64,000 bases of DNA from UBA7236 sp035439505 (GCA_035439505.1 DAORKJ010000001.1:71070-135069), one strand, 5' to 3'; positions 52,107 to 61,995 are shown, numbered from the stretch's first letter. The notes: generated by a model from the sequence alone, not told the origin. Numbers and translations: made by a program.

Positions 52107-53516
52107 ATGCTTTCAAATTCAGAATTTCGTCAACAAGCGCATAAGGCAGTGGACTGGATTGCCGATTATCTCGACAATATTGAAAAATTTCCTGTTAAAT
52201 CGCAAATATTACCGGGAAGTATTAAAGCGCAATTGCCCGAAAACGCACCAGGCAAAGGCGAAAATATGGATATTATTTTTGATGACTTCGCCTCTATTAT
52301 TCCACCGGGAATAACGCATTGGCAGCATCCGGGATTTATGGCATTATTCCCAAGCAACCACAGTTACGAAAGTGTATTGGCCGAAATGTTAGCAGCGGGA
52401 TTGGGCATTAATGCCATGGTTTGGGAAACATCCCCGGCTGCAACAGAATTGGAAGAGCGAATGATGGAATGGATTGGAAACAATTTTGGCATTCCTCCCG
52501 GATGGAAAGGCGTAATTCATGATACTGCTTCCACTTCAACGCTTACTGCTATTATTTCAGCTCGAGAAAAATATAGTCAGTTTAAAATTAATCAACATGG
52601 TTACAACAATTTTAATGCACTGACACTTTATTGTTCTGCACAAACACATTATTCCATCGAAAAAGGTGCAAAAGCTGCCGGAATTGGTTTGGATAATGTA
52701 ATTAAAATTGCCACCGATGAACATTATGCTATGCAGGCAGCAGCGCTTGAAATTCAAATTCAAAACGATTTAGCTGTCGGTAAACAACCCTTTATGGTTG
52801 TTGCTGCATTGGGCACTACCAGTTCATTGGCATTTGACCCTTTAGCAGAAATTAGTGCCATTTGTAAAAAATATAATTTATGGTTGCATATTGATGCTGC
52901 CTATGCAGGTGCGGCTTTTGTATTAGAAGAATATCACCATTATTTAAAAGGTATAATAGATGCCGATAGTTATGTTTTTAATGCGCATAAATGGTTATTT
53001 ACCAATTTTGATTGCTCTTTATATTTTGTAAAAGATGCTCAATTATTAATTAATACATTTTCATCTAATCCCGATTATTTAAAACGTACCATGGATGAGG
53101 TTACCAATTTCAAAGACTGGGGATTGCCGTTAGGACGAAGGTTTCGTGCGTTAAAGTTGTGGTTCATGTTACGCAGTTTTGGTATTGATGGTATTAAAGT
53201 TCAACTGAGAAAACATATTGAATTAGCACAACATTTTCACGACACCTTATTATCCGAAAGTAATTGGGAATTAATGGCACCATTCCAGATGAATGTGTTG
53301 TGTATTAGATTTCACCCGGCTCATATTCAGGATAATGCTGAGTTAAACAAAATCAATGAAAACATTATTAAGTCGATAAATGCAACGGGTAAATTTTATT
53401 TATCCGGCACACGATTAAATGGCAACTTTGTCATCAGAGTAGTGATAGGTCAAACACATGTTGAAAAAAGACATGTGGAGGAACTTGTAATGTTACTTAA
53501 TCAGGTTACACCTTAA
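52107..53516 (+). CDS. PLP-dependent aromatic-L-amino-acid decarboxylase-like protein
   Basis: This is a group II PLP decarboxylase of the DDC/AADC type, which turns aromatic amino acids into amines. Family features are EFRQQAHKAVDWIADYL at the start, LPENAPGKGE, HWQHPGFMALFPS, VIHDTASTSTLTAI (cofactor phosphate binding), LHIDAAYAGAAFVLEEY with the PLP-pyridine Asp, and Lys295 in NAHKWLFTNFDC, the Schiff-base lysine. The late GRRFRALKLWFMLRSFG is also typical. The length of 469 residues is normal. Substrate (Trp, Tyr, Phe or DOPA) cannot be decided. The ATG sits only 5 nt from the start of the divergent lipid kinase gene. Confidence 0.93.
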   Translation: MLSNSEFRQQAHKAVDWIADYLDNIEKFPVKSQILPGSIKAQLPENAPGKGENMDIIFDDFASIIPPGITHWQHPGFMALFPSNHSYESVLAEMLAAGLGINAMVWETSPAATELEERMMEWIGNNFGIPPGWKGVIHDTASTSTLTAIISAREKYSQFKINQHGYNNFNALTLYCSAQTHYSIEKGAKAAGIGLDNVIKIATDEHYAMQAAALEIQIQNDLAVGKQPFMVVAALGTTSSLAFDPLAEISAICKKYNLWLHIDAAYAGAAFVLEEYHHYLKGIIDADSYVFNAHKWLFTNFDCSLYFVKDAQLLINTFSSNPDYLKRTMDEVTNFKDWGLPLGRRFRALKLWFMLRSFGIDGIKVQLRKHIELAQHFHDTLLSESNWELMAPFQMNVLCIRFHPAHIQDNAELNKINENIIKSINATGKFYLSGTRLNGNFVIRVVIGQTHVEKRHVEELVMLLNQVTP

Positions 53517-53517
53517 T

Positions 53518-56019
53518 TTAAGGTGTTTTAACAAATTTTTCGATATGTTTAAATTGATTATTTTCCAATACCAGGAAATAAATACCTGATGCTAATTGAT
53601 TGCAATAAATACGCATCCAGTTTTCCAGTGTGAAATCATTTTTTTGAAACACTACCTCTCCCCTGCTATTTAAAATTTTCGCAGCGCAATGCGTATATCT
53701 GCCATCAGAAATATTTACAGTTAAATAATCAGCAACAGGGTTCGGTGTTAATGTAATTGATTCATCATCAAAAGTATTAATACTCACCTGTGTAGGTTTA
53801 CTAGCTTGAGGTATTCGGTAAACACCATTACCATGTGTAAATGCTAAAAGCATATTATCTGAATTGGAAAATACCAAATCAAAAACCATAACTGCTTCCG
53901 GTAAACCGGTGCCAAAGTTTTCCCAGCTAAGGCCTTTATCAAATGAAACAAATACACCAAAATCGCAACCAACATAAATGATACTGTCATTTGAAGGGTC
54001 AATTGCCACGCTATGAAAAGGCATGTCAGGAAGCGATTCACTTACATCTACCCAATTACTTCCCGCATCCATTGAGCGAAATACATGACCTGTGCCGTAA
54101 CCTGATAATGTTATATATAATTCGTTTGCATTGTTGGGATTTACCGCTATGTCGCGATAATAACGATCAGGCAAACCATTGGTAATGGCAGTATAACTAT
54201 CGCCACCATTTGTTGAAATAAACATATCAGCACGACCGGATAAACCTGCGGTTGAAATAAAAACAGTATCTATACTCAAACCTGAAACACCGATTGACAA
54301 TACCACATTACCACTATCGATTAAGGCCGGTGATGTTAATGAAAAGGACCCACCCGAATTATTTGAATAATGTAATTTCGTATCACCAATATACATACTT
54401 TCAGGGTCAGACGGACATAAAACAAATGGTGTTACAAATGCAGCATCTCCTGTTGGAGAAAATACGAATTCATCAAAATTATTTCCACCATCATTTGATT
54501 TGTATACCACACCATATTGGTAAGATGCAAATTGAATTTCATCGTCATCAGGTCTGATAGCGTTGAACGAACCATCACCACCAATTATGGCATCCCAATA
54601 TTTGGAACCATCGTAACGTTGAGTAAAATTGTCCTGCAAACCACCTAAACCTTTATCGTTGGTTTGGGCACTAATCGATCCAATATAAAACTGTGAAGTC
54701 ACATATCCATCGTTACAACTAAAAAAGGTTTCTCCAAAATCGTTAGAGCGAAATAAACCGCCGTCTGTTAGAATATATACTTTATCAGGGTCTAGTGGAT
54801 TGGCAACAATATCATGAATATCGGGATGCATTTCACTGTCCGGTCCAGTGTAGGTAGTTTTTTGTACAAACACATTTCCTCCGTTAATGGATTTAAATAA
54901 TTCAACACCTCCTAATAAAATCAAATTTGGATTTTCGTGGTGAATTAATGCCCCTTTGGCATACCAACCCTGATAACTGGCCACATCTGCATCATCTAAT
55001 TCAAACCAGCTATCACCACCATTTGTTGATTTGTAAATTCCCACAGTGCTAAATGCATTTGCTATAACTGTTATTACTTCTGACGCATTATTAATATTTG
55101 ATGTTACAGTAATTCGACCATCATGGGTATATGGCGGTAAACCATTATCCATCAATTCCCATGTTTCACCATAATCTTCGGAGCGGTAAAGACCTTTGTT
55201 AGCAGAGTTCAAATTCCCTACTCCTGCAAATAACACATGTGGTGCCAATTTATTCACTTCAATATCCATCACCATAAATTCATCTAGACGCTGGCTCCAG
55301 TATAATCCACCATTAGTTGTTTTATATAAACCTTCTGTAGTTGCAGCATATAATTGATCGGTATTAAATGGATCAAAAACAATATCCCAAACACAATGAT
55401 TTAATTGGTAAGTCCAATTTAAATTTATTTCCCAGTTTGCTCCACCATCATGCGATTTTAAAATGCCCATTCCAAAAGTTCCTCTTTCGGTTCGGTCTAT
55501 TAATCCATTTGTTGCTTTTCCATATGCATAGGTTTCACCGGTGCCAATATAAATTTCATCAGGATTTTCCGGATTAATGGCAATTGCGCTTACACCTAAA
55601 ATTGGATATCCTGTTTCCACAAACTGCCAGGCATTAACACCAATTCCTCCGGTAGTTGTTTTCCATAAACCTCCACTGGCACTTCCCATATAAATTATAT
55701 TTGTATCAATGGGATGAATAGCAATACTTATAGTTCGTCCTCCAACATTATTAGGACCTATATTTTCCCACTCACCTTCATCGGTTAATCTTGCTTTATT
55801 ACTATTGAGATAGTGTTCCTTAAAATATAAAAAGGACTCATAAAATCTTCCATCCGGAGACGACTGATTAGGATAATCATGAATTTGTGCAATCCATGCG
55901 AGTGCCTCAAGCGATTTGGTTTCACTTTCGTAATAGACAGTGCCCGAATCGGTTTTTTGTGTTATTTGATAAGTAATTCCTAAAATGGCAATTGAAGTGA
56001 GGAGTAAAAAATATTTCAT
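53518..56019 (-). CDS. Secreted sortilin/BNR-repeat protein with T9SS sorting domain
   Basis: An N-terminal signal or anchor (MKYFLLLTSIAILGITYQI) opens an 833-residue exported protein. Repeated VPS10/sortilin-type BNR motifs (S-x-D-x-G-x-x-W, for example SHDGGANWE, SEDYGETWE, SNDGGNNF, SMDAGSNWV, SFDKGLSWE) mark two beta-propellers, as in xyloglucanase-like GH74 relatives. The catalytic Asp pair of GH74 cannot be assigned by eye, so enzyme activity is uncertain. The C-terminal 75 residues (LTPNPVADYLTVNIS, LASGIYFLVLE, KFVKTP) form a type A T9SS domain, sending the protein to the surface. It converges with the decarboxylase gene with a 1-nt gap. Confidence 0.88.
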   Translation of the reverse strand: MKYFLLLTSIAILGITYQITQKTDSGTVYYESETKSLEALAWIAQIHDYPNQSSPDGRFYESFLYFKEHYLNSNKARLTDEGEWENIGPNNVGGRTISIAIHPIDTNIIYMGSASGGLWKTTTGGIGVNAWQFVETGYPILGVSAIAINPENPDEIYIGTGETYAYGKATNGLIDRTERGTFGMGILKSHDGGANWEINLNWTYQLNHCVWDIVFDPFNTDQLYAATTEGLYKTTNGGLYWSQRLDEFMVMDIEVNKLAPHVLFAGVGNLNSANKGLYRSEDYGETWELMDNGLPPYTHDGRITVTSNINNASEVITVIANAFSTVGIYKSTNGGDSWFELDDADVASYQGWYAKGALIHHENPNLILLGGVELFKSINGGNVFVQKTTYTGPDSEMHPDIHDIVANPLDPDKVYILTDGGLFRSNDFGETFFSCNDGYVTSQFYIGSISAQTNDKGLGGLQDNFTQRYDGSKYWDAIIGGDGSFNAIRPDDDEIQFASYQYGVVYKSNDGGNNFDEFVFSPTGDAAFVTPFVLCPSDPESMYIGDTKLHYSNNSGGSFSLTSPALIDSGNVVLSIGVSGLSIDTVFISTAGLSGRADMFISTNGGDSYTAITNGLPDRYYRDIAVNPNNANELYITLSGYGTGHVFRSMDAGSNWVDVSESLPDMPFHSVAIDPSNDSIIYVGCDFGVFVSFDKGLSWENFGTGLPEAVMVFDLVFSNSDNMLLAFTHGNGVYRIPQASKPTQVSINTFDDESITLTPNPVADYLTVNISDGRYTHCAAKILNSRGEVVFQKNDFTLENWMRIYCNQLASGIYFLVLENNQFKHIEKFVKTP

Positions 56020-56235
56020 GACATGTAATTAGCCTGTGAATGAATAACAGGAACTAATTTACAAAAATTCTATAATGTTGTCTGCAGTTCTCTCCAAATT
56101 AGCCTTGATTTTACATTTGCATGAATTAGAAGGCTTAAAATCGCATTAGTTCTCAATGTCCTTTAATTGCAATCTAGCTTGCAAATGACTAGCATTTAAG
56201 ACCGAGCAGCGCAAATAAAAGTGTTTTAACTTAGG

Positions 56236-57423
56236 CTATTTAAGGTATTGTACAATTTCTCCCTTTGGAAGGTTAATTGTGCCTTGNNNNNNNNNNNNNN
56301 NNNNNNNNNNNNNNNNNNNNNNNNNNNNNNNNNNNNNNNNNNNNNNNNNNNNNNNNNNNNNNNNNNNNNNNNNNNNNNNNNNNNNNACCGGCAATAAAAA
56401 AATAAAATACAAGGCCATAAAAATCATCGACAAATTTGATTGTCGAGCCTTATCGAATGTATTTTCTCTAAATCCTAACGTATCACGTTGCGTTTTATAG
56501 GCATGATAATCTGCCACAATATTTTTAAACGCTTCGTGATTGTTTTTATTATTGTTTTCCAGTATTGGAGTTATAGATTTAATTGCATCAAAACGTGTTA
56601 TTGGTTCGTAGGGTTTACCGGAAATAATTATTGATTCACGTGCATGAAATTCGGCAAGTTCAACTATATCATGATGCAGAGGTCCATGCTCAACATGCGT
56701 ATTTACTTTTTTCATTCCCCGCTCAATTTCATCCTTTAAATGATTGATGGCTAAAGCAGGATTAGTTTTATACTGTTCGCTGTATTTTTTAAGTAAAATG
56801 GGCTGTCCAAAATTTACCAATTGCCATTTTTTAAATTTTTCGGCACCGGTATAATTTATACCAACCGGTATAATATGCACATCCAATTCAAAATTATAGC
56901 GCTCTTCGGCAAGAAATGCTATTCGGCAAATACCTTTTTTAAGCGGGCGAATATGTTCTTCGTTAATGCAGTTTCCTTCAGGATAAATACCAATCATGGC
57001 ATTATTGGCCAAAAGGTCGGCACAAGCATTAAATGTTGGCTGATTCATTTCGCGGGTATCTACACCATCGCGTTCGCGCCATAAAGGGAGCATATGGAAA
57101 AAATAAAACAAGTTGCCTAATAACTTATTATTAAAGGCATCGCCACGAGCTAATTGCCAAACCTGTGTGCTTTTTGTATTCACAAAAGCGAGGCTATCCA
57201 TAAACGCATTGCGGTGACTAATAGCAAAAATGACCGGTTTATCGGTAGGCACATTTTCCCAACCGTTTACCTGAAAACGGCTGTAGTAATATCGGTAAGG
57301 TACACCAATAAGTATAGGTTGAGCAATCCAATACCCTTTGGTATAGGGATACAATTTCCTATCTCTGAATGTAATTTCAGGCTGTTTAGTGAAAACTTTG
57401 CGTGAAAAAGTGTCGTTTAACAT
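56236..57423 (-). CDS. Phospholipid/glycerol acyltransferase (PlsC-superfamily), interrupted by an assembly gap
   Basis: This is an LPLAT-superfamily membrane acyltransferase for phospholipid synthesis. Motif I reads SHRNAFMDSLAF, a His-x5-Asp form instead of the usual His-x4-Asp; yeast GPAT-type relatives show the same spacing. Motif III is IGIYPEGNCINEE, with the acceptor phosphate-binding residues, and WRERDGVD and GICRIAFLAEE follow. A 100-N gap (56287-56386) removes part of the C-terminal membrane segment after MFMALYFIFLLP. The frame extends to 57504, but the ATG at 57423 avoids overlap with the upstream transporter and is preferred. It is 25 nt downstream of that transporter gene. Confidence 0.85.
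   Translation of the reverse strand: MLNDTFSRKVFTKQPEITFRDRKLYPYTKGYWIAQPILIGVPYRYYYSRFQVNGWENVPTDKPVIFAISHRNAFMDSLAFVNTKSTQVWQLARGDAFNNKLLGNLFYFFHMLPLWRERDGVDTREMNQPTFNACADLLANNAMIGIYPEGNCINEEHIRPLKKGICRIAFLAEERYNFELDVHIIPVGINYTGAEKFKKWQLVNFGQPILLKKYSEQYKTNPALAINHLKDEIERGMKKVNTHVEHGPLHHDIVELAEFHARESIIISGKPYEPITRFDAIKSITPILENNNKNNHEAFKNIVADYHAYKTQRDTLGFRENTFDKARQSNLSMIFMALYFIFLLPXXXXXXXXXXXXXXXXXXXXXXXXXXXXXXXXXXQGTINLPKGEIVQYLK
56287..56386. other. Assembly gap, 100 N
   Basis: A second run of exactly 100 N, inside the acyltransferase gene near its 3' end. True size is unknown. Confidence 0.98.
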
Positions 57424-57448
57424 AAAAAACCGTGCAAACTTATCACTT

Positions 57449-58366
57449 TTATCCTTTAGCTGCTTGTTTTGCAGCCATTCTTGCCCATATTGTTGCCACC
57501 ACAAAGCCGGTTACTAAGTCCCAAATACCCCACCAGCCCGCAACAACAGCCATTCCGCCCATTCCATTAAAAAAGGTAAAAATTATGATTAACCCAAGTG
57601 CTGCATTGTGTATACCTGTTTCTATAGCGAGGCATTTTTTGTCCTGAAAATCGAGTTTGAATAATGCACCCAGCCCATATCCAGACAACATTGCCAAGCC
57701 GTTATGCAACAATACCAGTAAAAATATCATGCCGATAATGTCAATAAAAATGGTATAATTTTTCAAAAATGCAAAAACAATAAAACACATAAAAATTATC
57801 ACAGAAATTACCTGAATAGGTTTCATTATTTTTTTTGTGAAATTGGGGAATTTATTATTGACAAACATGCCGATAATTAGTGGTATGCCTAATATAACTA
57901 CGATAGTTACAAATAATTCTATCGGGTCCAAACTTATTTCTTTCATTAAATCAGCAGTGGGACCATACATACTGCCATAAAATGCAAAATTGAGTGGAGT
58001 CATAATTGGTGCTAATAAAGTAGATGTAGCTGTAAGTGTTACCGACAATGCCACATTACCTTTTGCCAATGAGGATAAAAAGTTGCTCATGTTGCCACCC
58101 GGGCATGCACCTAATAAAAATATTCCGAGTGCAATGCTGGGACAAGGTTTTAAAACTAAAACAATTAAATAGGTAAGCAAAGGCAATACAATGTATTGAC
58201 TGGCAATACCCACCAATGATTTTTTGGGGTCCTGCCATAATCTTTTGAAGTGTTCCACTTTAAGGTCAAGGGCAATTCCAAACATTAAAAACGCAAGTAA
58301 AAGATTCAGCAATAACATATTATCGCTGCTAAAATTCAACTGTATGCCGTCTATCTGTTCGCACAT
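57449..58366 (-). CDS. Bile acid:sodium symporter (BASS/SBF) family transporter
   Basis: This 305-residue protein with nine or ten transmembrane helices belongs to the BASS family of sodium-coupled organic acid transporters. The conserved signatures are LLGACPGGNMSNFLSSLAKGN on the first discontinuous helix, TSTLLAPIMTPLN, and the late IETGIHNAALGL, which supplies sodium ligands. BASS substrates range from bile acids to pyruvate and pantoate-like organic acids, so no substrate can be named. It is the first gene of a two-gene unit with the acyltransferase. Its start faces mutS2 across 85 nt. Confidence 0.92.
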   Translation of the reverse strand: MCEQIDGIQLNFSSDNMLLLNLLLAFLMFGIALDLKVEHFKRLWQDPKKSLVGIASQYIVLPLLTYLIVLVLKPCPSIALGIFLLGACPGGNMSNFLSSLAKGNVALSVTLTATSTLLAPIMTPLNFAFYGSMYGPTADLMKEISLDPIELFVTIVVILGIPLIIGMFVNNKFPNFTKKIMKPIQVISVIIFMCFIVFAFLKNYTIFIDIIGMIFLLVLLHNGLAMLSGYGLGALFKLDFQDKKCLAIETGIHNAALGLIIIFTFFNGMGGMAVVAGWWGIWDLVTGFVVATIWARMAAKQAAKG

Positions 58367-58429
58367 AGGTGTGTGATTTCAGCGCAAGATATGATTTTAG
58401 TTGGTTCTTTAAAAATGCGCTTATTCCAG

Positions 58430-58437
58430 TACCTTTG
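58430..58437 (+). promoter_or_regulatory. -7 promoter element of mutS2
   Basis: TACCTTTGTC is a perfect TANNTTTG match 14 nt before the GTG start at 58452. Confidence 0.6.
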
Positions 58438-58451
58438 TCAAAAAAACAAAG

Positions 58452-60845
58452 GTGAAACTATTTCCGGCAGATATAACCCAGGTGCTTGAATTTGAGAAGG
58501 TACTCACAGAGGTAGCCAAATATTGCGATAGCAAACCGGGCGCCGACAGAGTGCAAAAGGTGAGGCCGTTGGATAAATTTGATGAAGTGAAGAAAATGCT
58601 GATGCAGACAAAAGAGATGTCGTTGTTGCTGCAATTTGAAGAGCATTTTCCGCATGACAGAATTTTCGATATCAGAGAAACAATTCATTTGATGACTATT
58701 GAAAACTATGTCCTCAATGAACAACAATTGAATGAAGTAAAAAAAGTGGCTTTGTTAACAGGCGCAATGTTGCGTTTTTTCACAACTCATCAGGAAAAAT
58801 ATCCCATTCTATATAGTTTGTTTACGCAATTAACTTATGAAGCAGTTATTGCGAATGAAATTAAAAAAGTAATCAACGATGAAGGACATATCAGAGAAGA
58901 TGCTTCACCGGAATTAATTCGGATAAAACGCGAAAAAGACCAGTCATCAAGAGCACTTGGAAAAGTATTTAATGCTGCATTGAGTAAATATCGCCAAGCT
59001 GGATTTTTAAGTGAAGTAGAAGAAAGTATGCGTAATGGCAGAAGAGTGCTTGGTATTTTAAGCGAATACAAACGCAAACTCAGTGGTATTATTCATGATG
59101 AAAGTGATACCGGGAGAACAGTCTTCATGGAGCCGGAAGAAGTAGTGAATATCCAAAACGAAATTTTTGAATTAGAACGAGAAGAAAAACGAGAAATATT
59201 TAGAATATTAAAAGCACTTACTACTGAAATTGCACCGTATTCGGGATTACTGGAAAGGTATCAACATGTTTTAGGTATTATTGATTTTACGCGGGCAAAA
59301 GGAAAATACGCTTTGGAAATTCACGCTGAAATGCCACAGTTGGAACGACAGCCAGTTATTTACTTATATCATGCTTTTCATCCGGTTTTATATCTGCTTA
59401 ACAAAAAACATAAAAAGGCAATTGTTCCATTAGATGTCGAATTAGATGCCAATAACAGGATACTAATTATTTCCGGACCAAATGCAGGGGGTAAATCAGT
59501 GGCCATGAAAACGATTGGTTTATTGCAATACATGACACAATGTGGATTGCTTATCCCTGCTGCAGCGCATTCTAAAATCGGTATCATGCAAAATATTTTT
59601 TGTGATATCGGTGATACACAATCGCTGGAAGATGAATTGTCTACTTATTCATCACGACTCATCAAAATCAATTATTTTTTACAACACAGTAATAAAGATA
59701 CCCTGATACTTATTGATGAATTTGGTACAGGTACTGATCCGGTAATGGGCGGAGCAATTGCAGAGGCTTCATTAAAGGCATTAAATGATAAAAAAATATT
59801 CGGCGTTGTTACGACCCATTATGCGAATTTAAAAGCTTTTGCAGCTAATAACATTGGTGTATTTAATGGCAGTATGTTGTATGACGAACAAGCTTTAAAA
59901 CCTTTATACAAATTAGAAACAGGAAAACCAGGAAGTTCCTATGCATTTGAGTTAGCTAAAAAATCAAATTTGCCTCAACAACTTATTGAAGAAGCAAGAA
60001 AGTTAATCAGCAAAGAACATATTCGATTTGAAGAATTATTGAAAAATGTTCGGGTAGAAAAAGAACATATTCGTTTAAGAGATAAAGAGGTAAACAAAAA
60101 AGAAGAAGATTTAAAGAAAAAAGAAAAAGACCTGGAACTGGCTTTTGAAAAAGCGAGAGAAAAACAAGAACGTTATAACCTGAAAAAACTGGAAAAAGAA
60201 GATGAAGCGATACGAAAGATGGAGCAGGAATTCAGAGCCATGTTGCAGGAATTAAAAAATACCCACCAGCAAGAGGTTATACCTGTAAACGAAAAAGAAC
60301 AGGCAAAAGAAAAATTGCGTCAATTTATTCAAACCCAAAAGAAAAATACTTTTGGCGAACGAAAAAAAATTCAGATTAAACAACCAACCAATTATGAACG
60401 TGGTGAAATTAAAATTGGTGGTTTAGTAAAATTAGTTTCCGGTAGTGAAATTGGTGTATTACAATCTGTTCAAAAAAATAGGGCTGTTGTGATATTTAAC
60501 AATATGAAAACTACAGTTCCATATGAAGAACTGATTGGGATTGCTTCAGCGGATATACCGGTAAAACCTGCACAGGTGTTTAAAGTCACTATCGACGAAA
60601 GTGAGTTTCCTTTAGAACTTGATTTGCGTGGTAAACCTAAAGAAGAGGCAATGATGGAATTAGAAAATTACCTCGACCGGGCAGTAATGCGGAAAGTTTT
60701 TCAAGCCAGAATTATGCACGGCAAAGGCACCGGTGTTATTCGCGAAATGGTACAACAGGTGCTCAAGAGTTACCCTGGTTTAAAGCAATACAAATATGCT
60801 ACACGAGAAATGGGCGGAGATGGTGTAACCGAAGTAATGTTTTAA
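58452..60845 (+). CDS. mutS2: Endonuclease MutS2 with Smr domain
   Basis: MutS2 is an ABC-type ATPase involved in suppression of recombination and, in some bacteria, in collided-ribosome rescue. The start is GTG and the protein has 797 residues. The core and clamp region at about 1-320 ends before the ATPase with Walker A SGPNAGGKSVAMKT, then ELSTYSSRL, Walker B LILIDEFGTGTDP and the switch histidine in VVTTHYANLKAF. A long Lys/Glu-rich coiled coil (about 520-625) and a KOW-like segment follow, then the Smr domain with LDLRGKPKEEAM and HGKGTGVIREM. No mismatch-binding domain I is present, as expected. The glycosylase gene follows 34 nt later. Confidence 0.96.
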   Translation: MKLFPADITQVLEFEKVLTEVAKYCDSKPGADRVQKVRPLDKFDEVKKMLMQTKEMSLLLQFEEHFPHDRIFDIRETIHLMTIENYVLNEQQLNEVKKVALLTGAMLRFFTTHQEKYPILYSLFTQLTYEAVIANEIKKVINDEGHIREDASPELIRIKREKDQSSRALGKVFNAALSKYRQAGFLSEVEESMRNGRRVLGILSEYKRKLSGIIHDESDTGRTVFMEPEEVVNIQNEIFELEREEKREIFRILKALTTEIAPYSGLLERYQHVLGIIDFTRAKGKYALEIHAEMPQLERQPVIYLYHAFHPVLYLLNKKHKKAIVPLDVELDANNRILIISGPNAGGKSVAMKTIGLLQYMTQCGLLIPAAAHSKIGIMQNIFCDIGDTQSLEDELSTYSSRLIKINYFLQHSNKDTLILIDEFGTGTDPVMGGAIAEASLKALNDKKIFGVVTTHYANLKAFAANNIGVFNGSMLYDEQALKPLYKLETGKPGSSYAFELAKKSNLPQQLIEEARKLISKEHIRFEELLKNVRVEKEHIRLRDKEVNKKEEDLKKKEKDLELAFEKAREKQERYNLKKLEKEDEAIRKMEQEFRAMLQELKNTHQQEVIPVNEKEQAKEKLRQFIQTQKKNTFGERKKIQIKQPTNYERGEIKIGGLVKLVSGSEIGVLQSVQKNRAVVIFNNMKTTVPYEELIGIASADIPVKPAQVFKVTIDESEFPLELDLRGKPKEEAMMELENYLDRAVMRKVFQARIMHGKGTGVIREMVQQVLKSYPGLKQYKYATREMGGDGVTEVMF

Positions 60846-60879
60846 ATTTCGAATTCTATTTATAATAAATTTTATTTTC

Positions 60880-61983
60880 ATGTCTACTGCATTAAAAGAT
60901 TTATATTCAAAAGCATTTGTTGCTGAAATATCAGGCATTATCAAACCACATGTAAAAAACTTTGATGAAGTAGCATTTGCTGCTTCCATATTTGATAAAT
61001 ACTGGAAAAATCTGGAGTTGAAACAGCGTATGCGACATATTACCAATATGTTGAACCGTGTTTTACCTCAGGATTTTGAATTAGCATCGAAAGTACTTTT
61101 TAAAATTTCTTCCGGTATTCAAAAATATCATGGTAATGGCATGCATTTTTTGTATATGTTTTTACCTGATTATGTGGAGCAATTTGGCATCAATCACTTC
61201 CATACATCTGTAGCCTTATTAGAAAAAATTACTCAGGTCACCAGTGCTGAATTTGCTGTGCGTCCTTTTATTATTAAATATCCAAAACCCATGATGCAAC
61301 AGATGGTAGTTTGGAGTAAACACGATAGTGAATATGTCCGCAGATTGAGTAGCGAAGGTGCAAGACCAAGATTACCATGGGCGATAGGGCTTCCGGCTTT
61401 TAAGAAAGACCCCTCTCCCGTTTTACCTATATTGGAAAATTTAAAAAACGACTCAAGTGAAACAGTCCGCAGAAGTGTGGCAAATAATTTAAACGATATT
61501 GCCAAAGACCATCCAGAAACTGTATTGCGATTAATTAATAAATGGCAGGGGAAATCGAAAAATACCAATTGGATTATTAAACATGGTTCACGCACATTGC
61601 TCAAACAAGGTAATGATGAGGCTATGCGGATATTTGGCAATCATCCCATAAAAAGTTTTACTATTCAAAATATTCGCTCTGATAAGCAGGTTAAAATTGG
61701 AGGGATATATCAGTTTCAATTTGAATATTTACATGCTGAAAAACAGGCAGTAGATGTGAGAATGGATTATGCTATTTATTATGTGAAATCAACCGGAAAA
61801 ATTAGTAAAAAAGTATTCCGATTAACGGAAGGCAAAACGCATCCAAATAAATTATTCACCCTTACCAAAAAACAACATTTCAAAGATTTAACTACACGAA
61901 AACATTATGCAGGTGAACACCAACTGGCCATAATTGTAAACGGTAACGAAGTTGTGCGATGGAAATTCAAGGTAATTGGTTAA
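60880..61983 (+). CDS. AlkC-like DNA alkylation repair protein with C-terminal Ig-like domain
   Basis: This protein belongs to the HEAT-repeat DNA alkylation glycosylases of the AlkC group, which remove alkylated bases without base flipping. The helical repeats span about 20-260, with SEYVRRLSSEGARPRLPWAIGLPAF and SETVRRSVANNLNDIAKDHPE as recognisable family segments. The C-terminal ~100 residues (VKIGGIYQFQFEYLHA to VVRWKFKVIG) are beta-rich and match the immunoglobulin-like domain described for AlkC. The length of 367 residues fits. It starts 34 nt after mutS2 and is probably cotranscribed. DNA substrate specificity is inferred from the family only. Confidence 0.88.
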   Translation: MSTALKDLYSKAFVAEISGIIKPHVKNFDEVAFAASIFDKYWKNLELKQRMRHITNMLNRVLPQDFELASKVLFKISSGIQKYHGNGMHFLYMFLPDYVEQFGINHFHTSVALLEKITQVTSAEFAVRPFIIKYPKPMMQQMVVWSKHDSEYVRRLSSEGARPRLPWAIGLPAFKKDPSPVLPILENLKNDSSETVRRSVANNLNDIAKDHPETVLRLINKWQGKSKNTNWIIKHGSRTLLKQGNDEAMRIFGNHPIKSFTIQNIRSDKQVKIGGIYQFQFEYLHAEKQAVDVRMDYAIYYVKSTGKISKKVFRLTEGKTHPNKLFTLTKKQHFKDLTTRKHYAGEHQLAIIVNGNEVVRWKFKVIG

Positions 61984-61995
61984 CATTTTAACAAT

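Noticed and set aside
57424..57504. 27-residue extension of the acyltransferase into the transporter gene
   Set aside because: It overlaps the upstream coding region by 56 nt and the later ATG gives a normal N-terminus.
61233..61640. 135-codon minus-strand frame opposite the AlkC-like gene
   Set aside because: Antisense shadow; the plus-strand protein matches a known family throughout.
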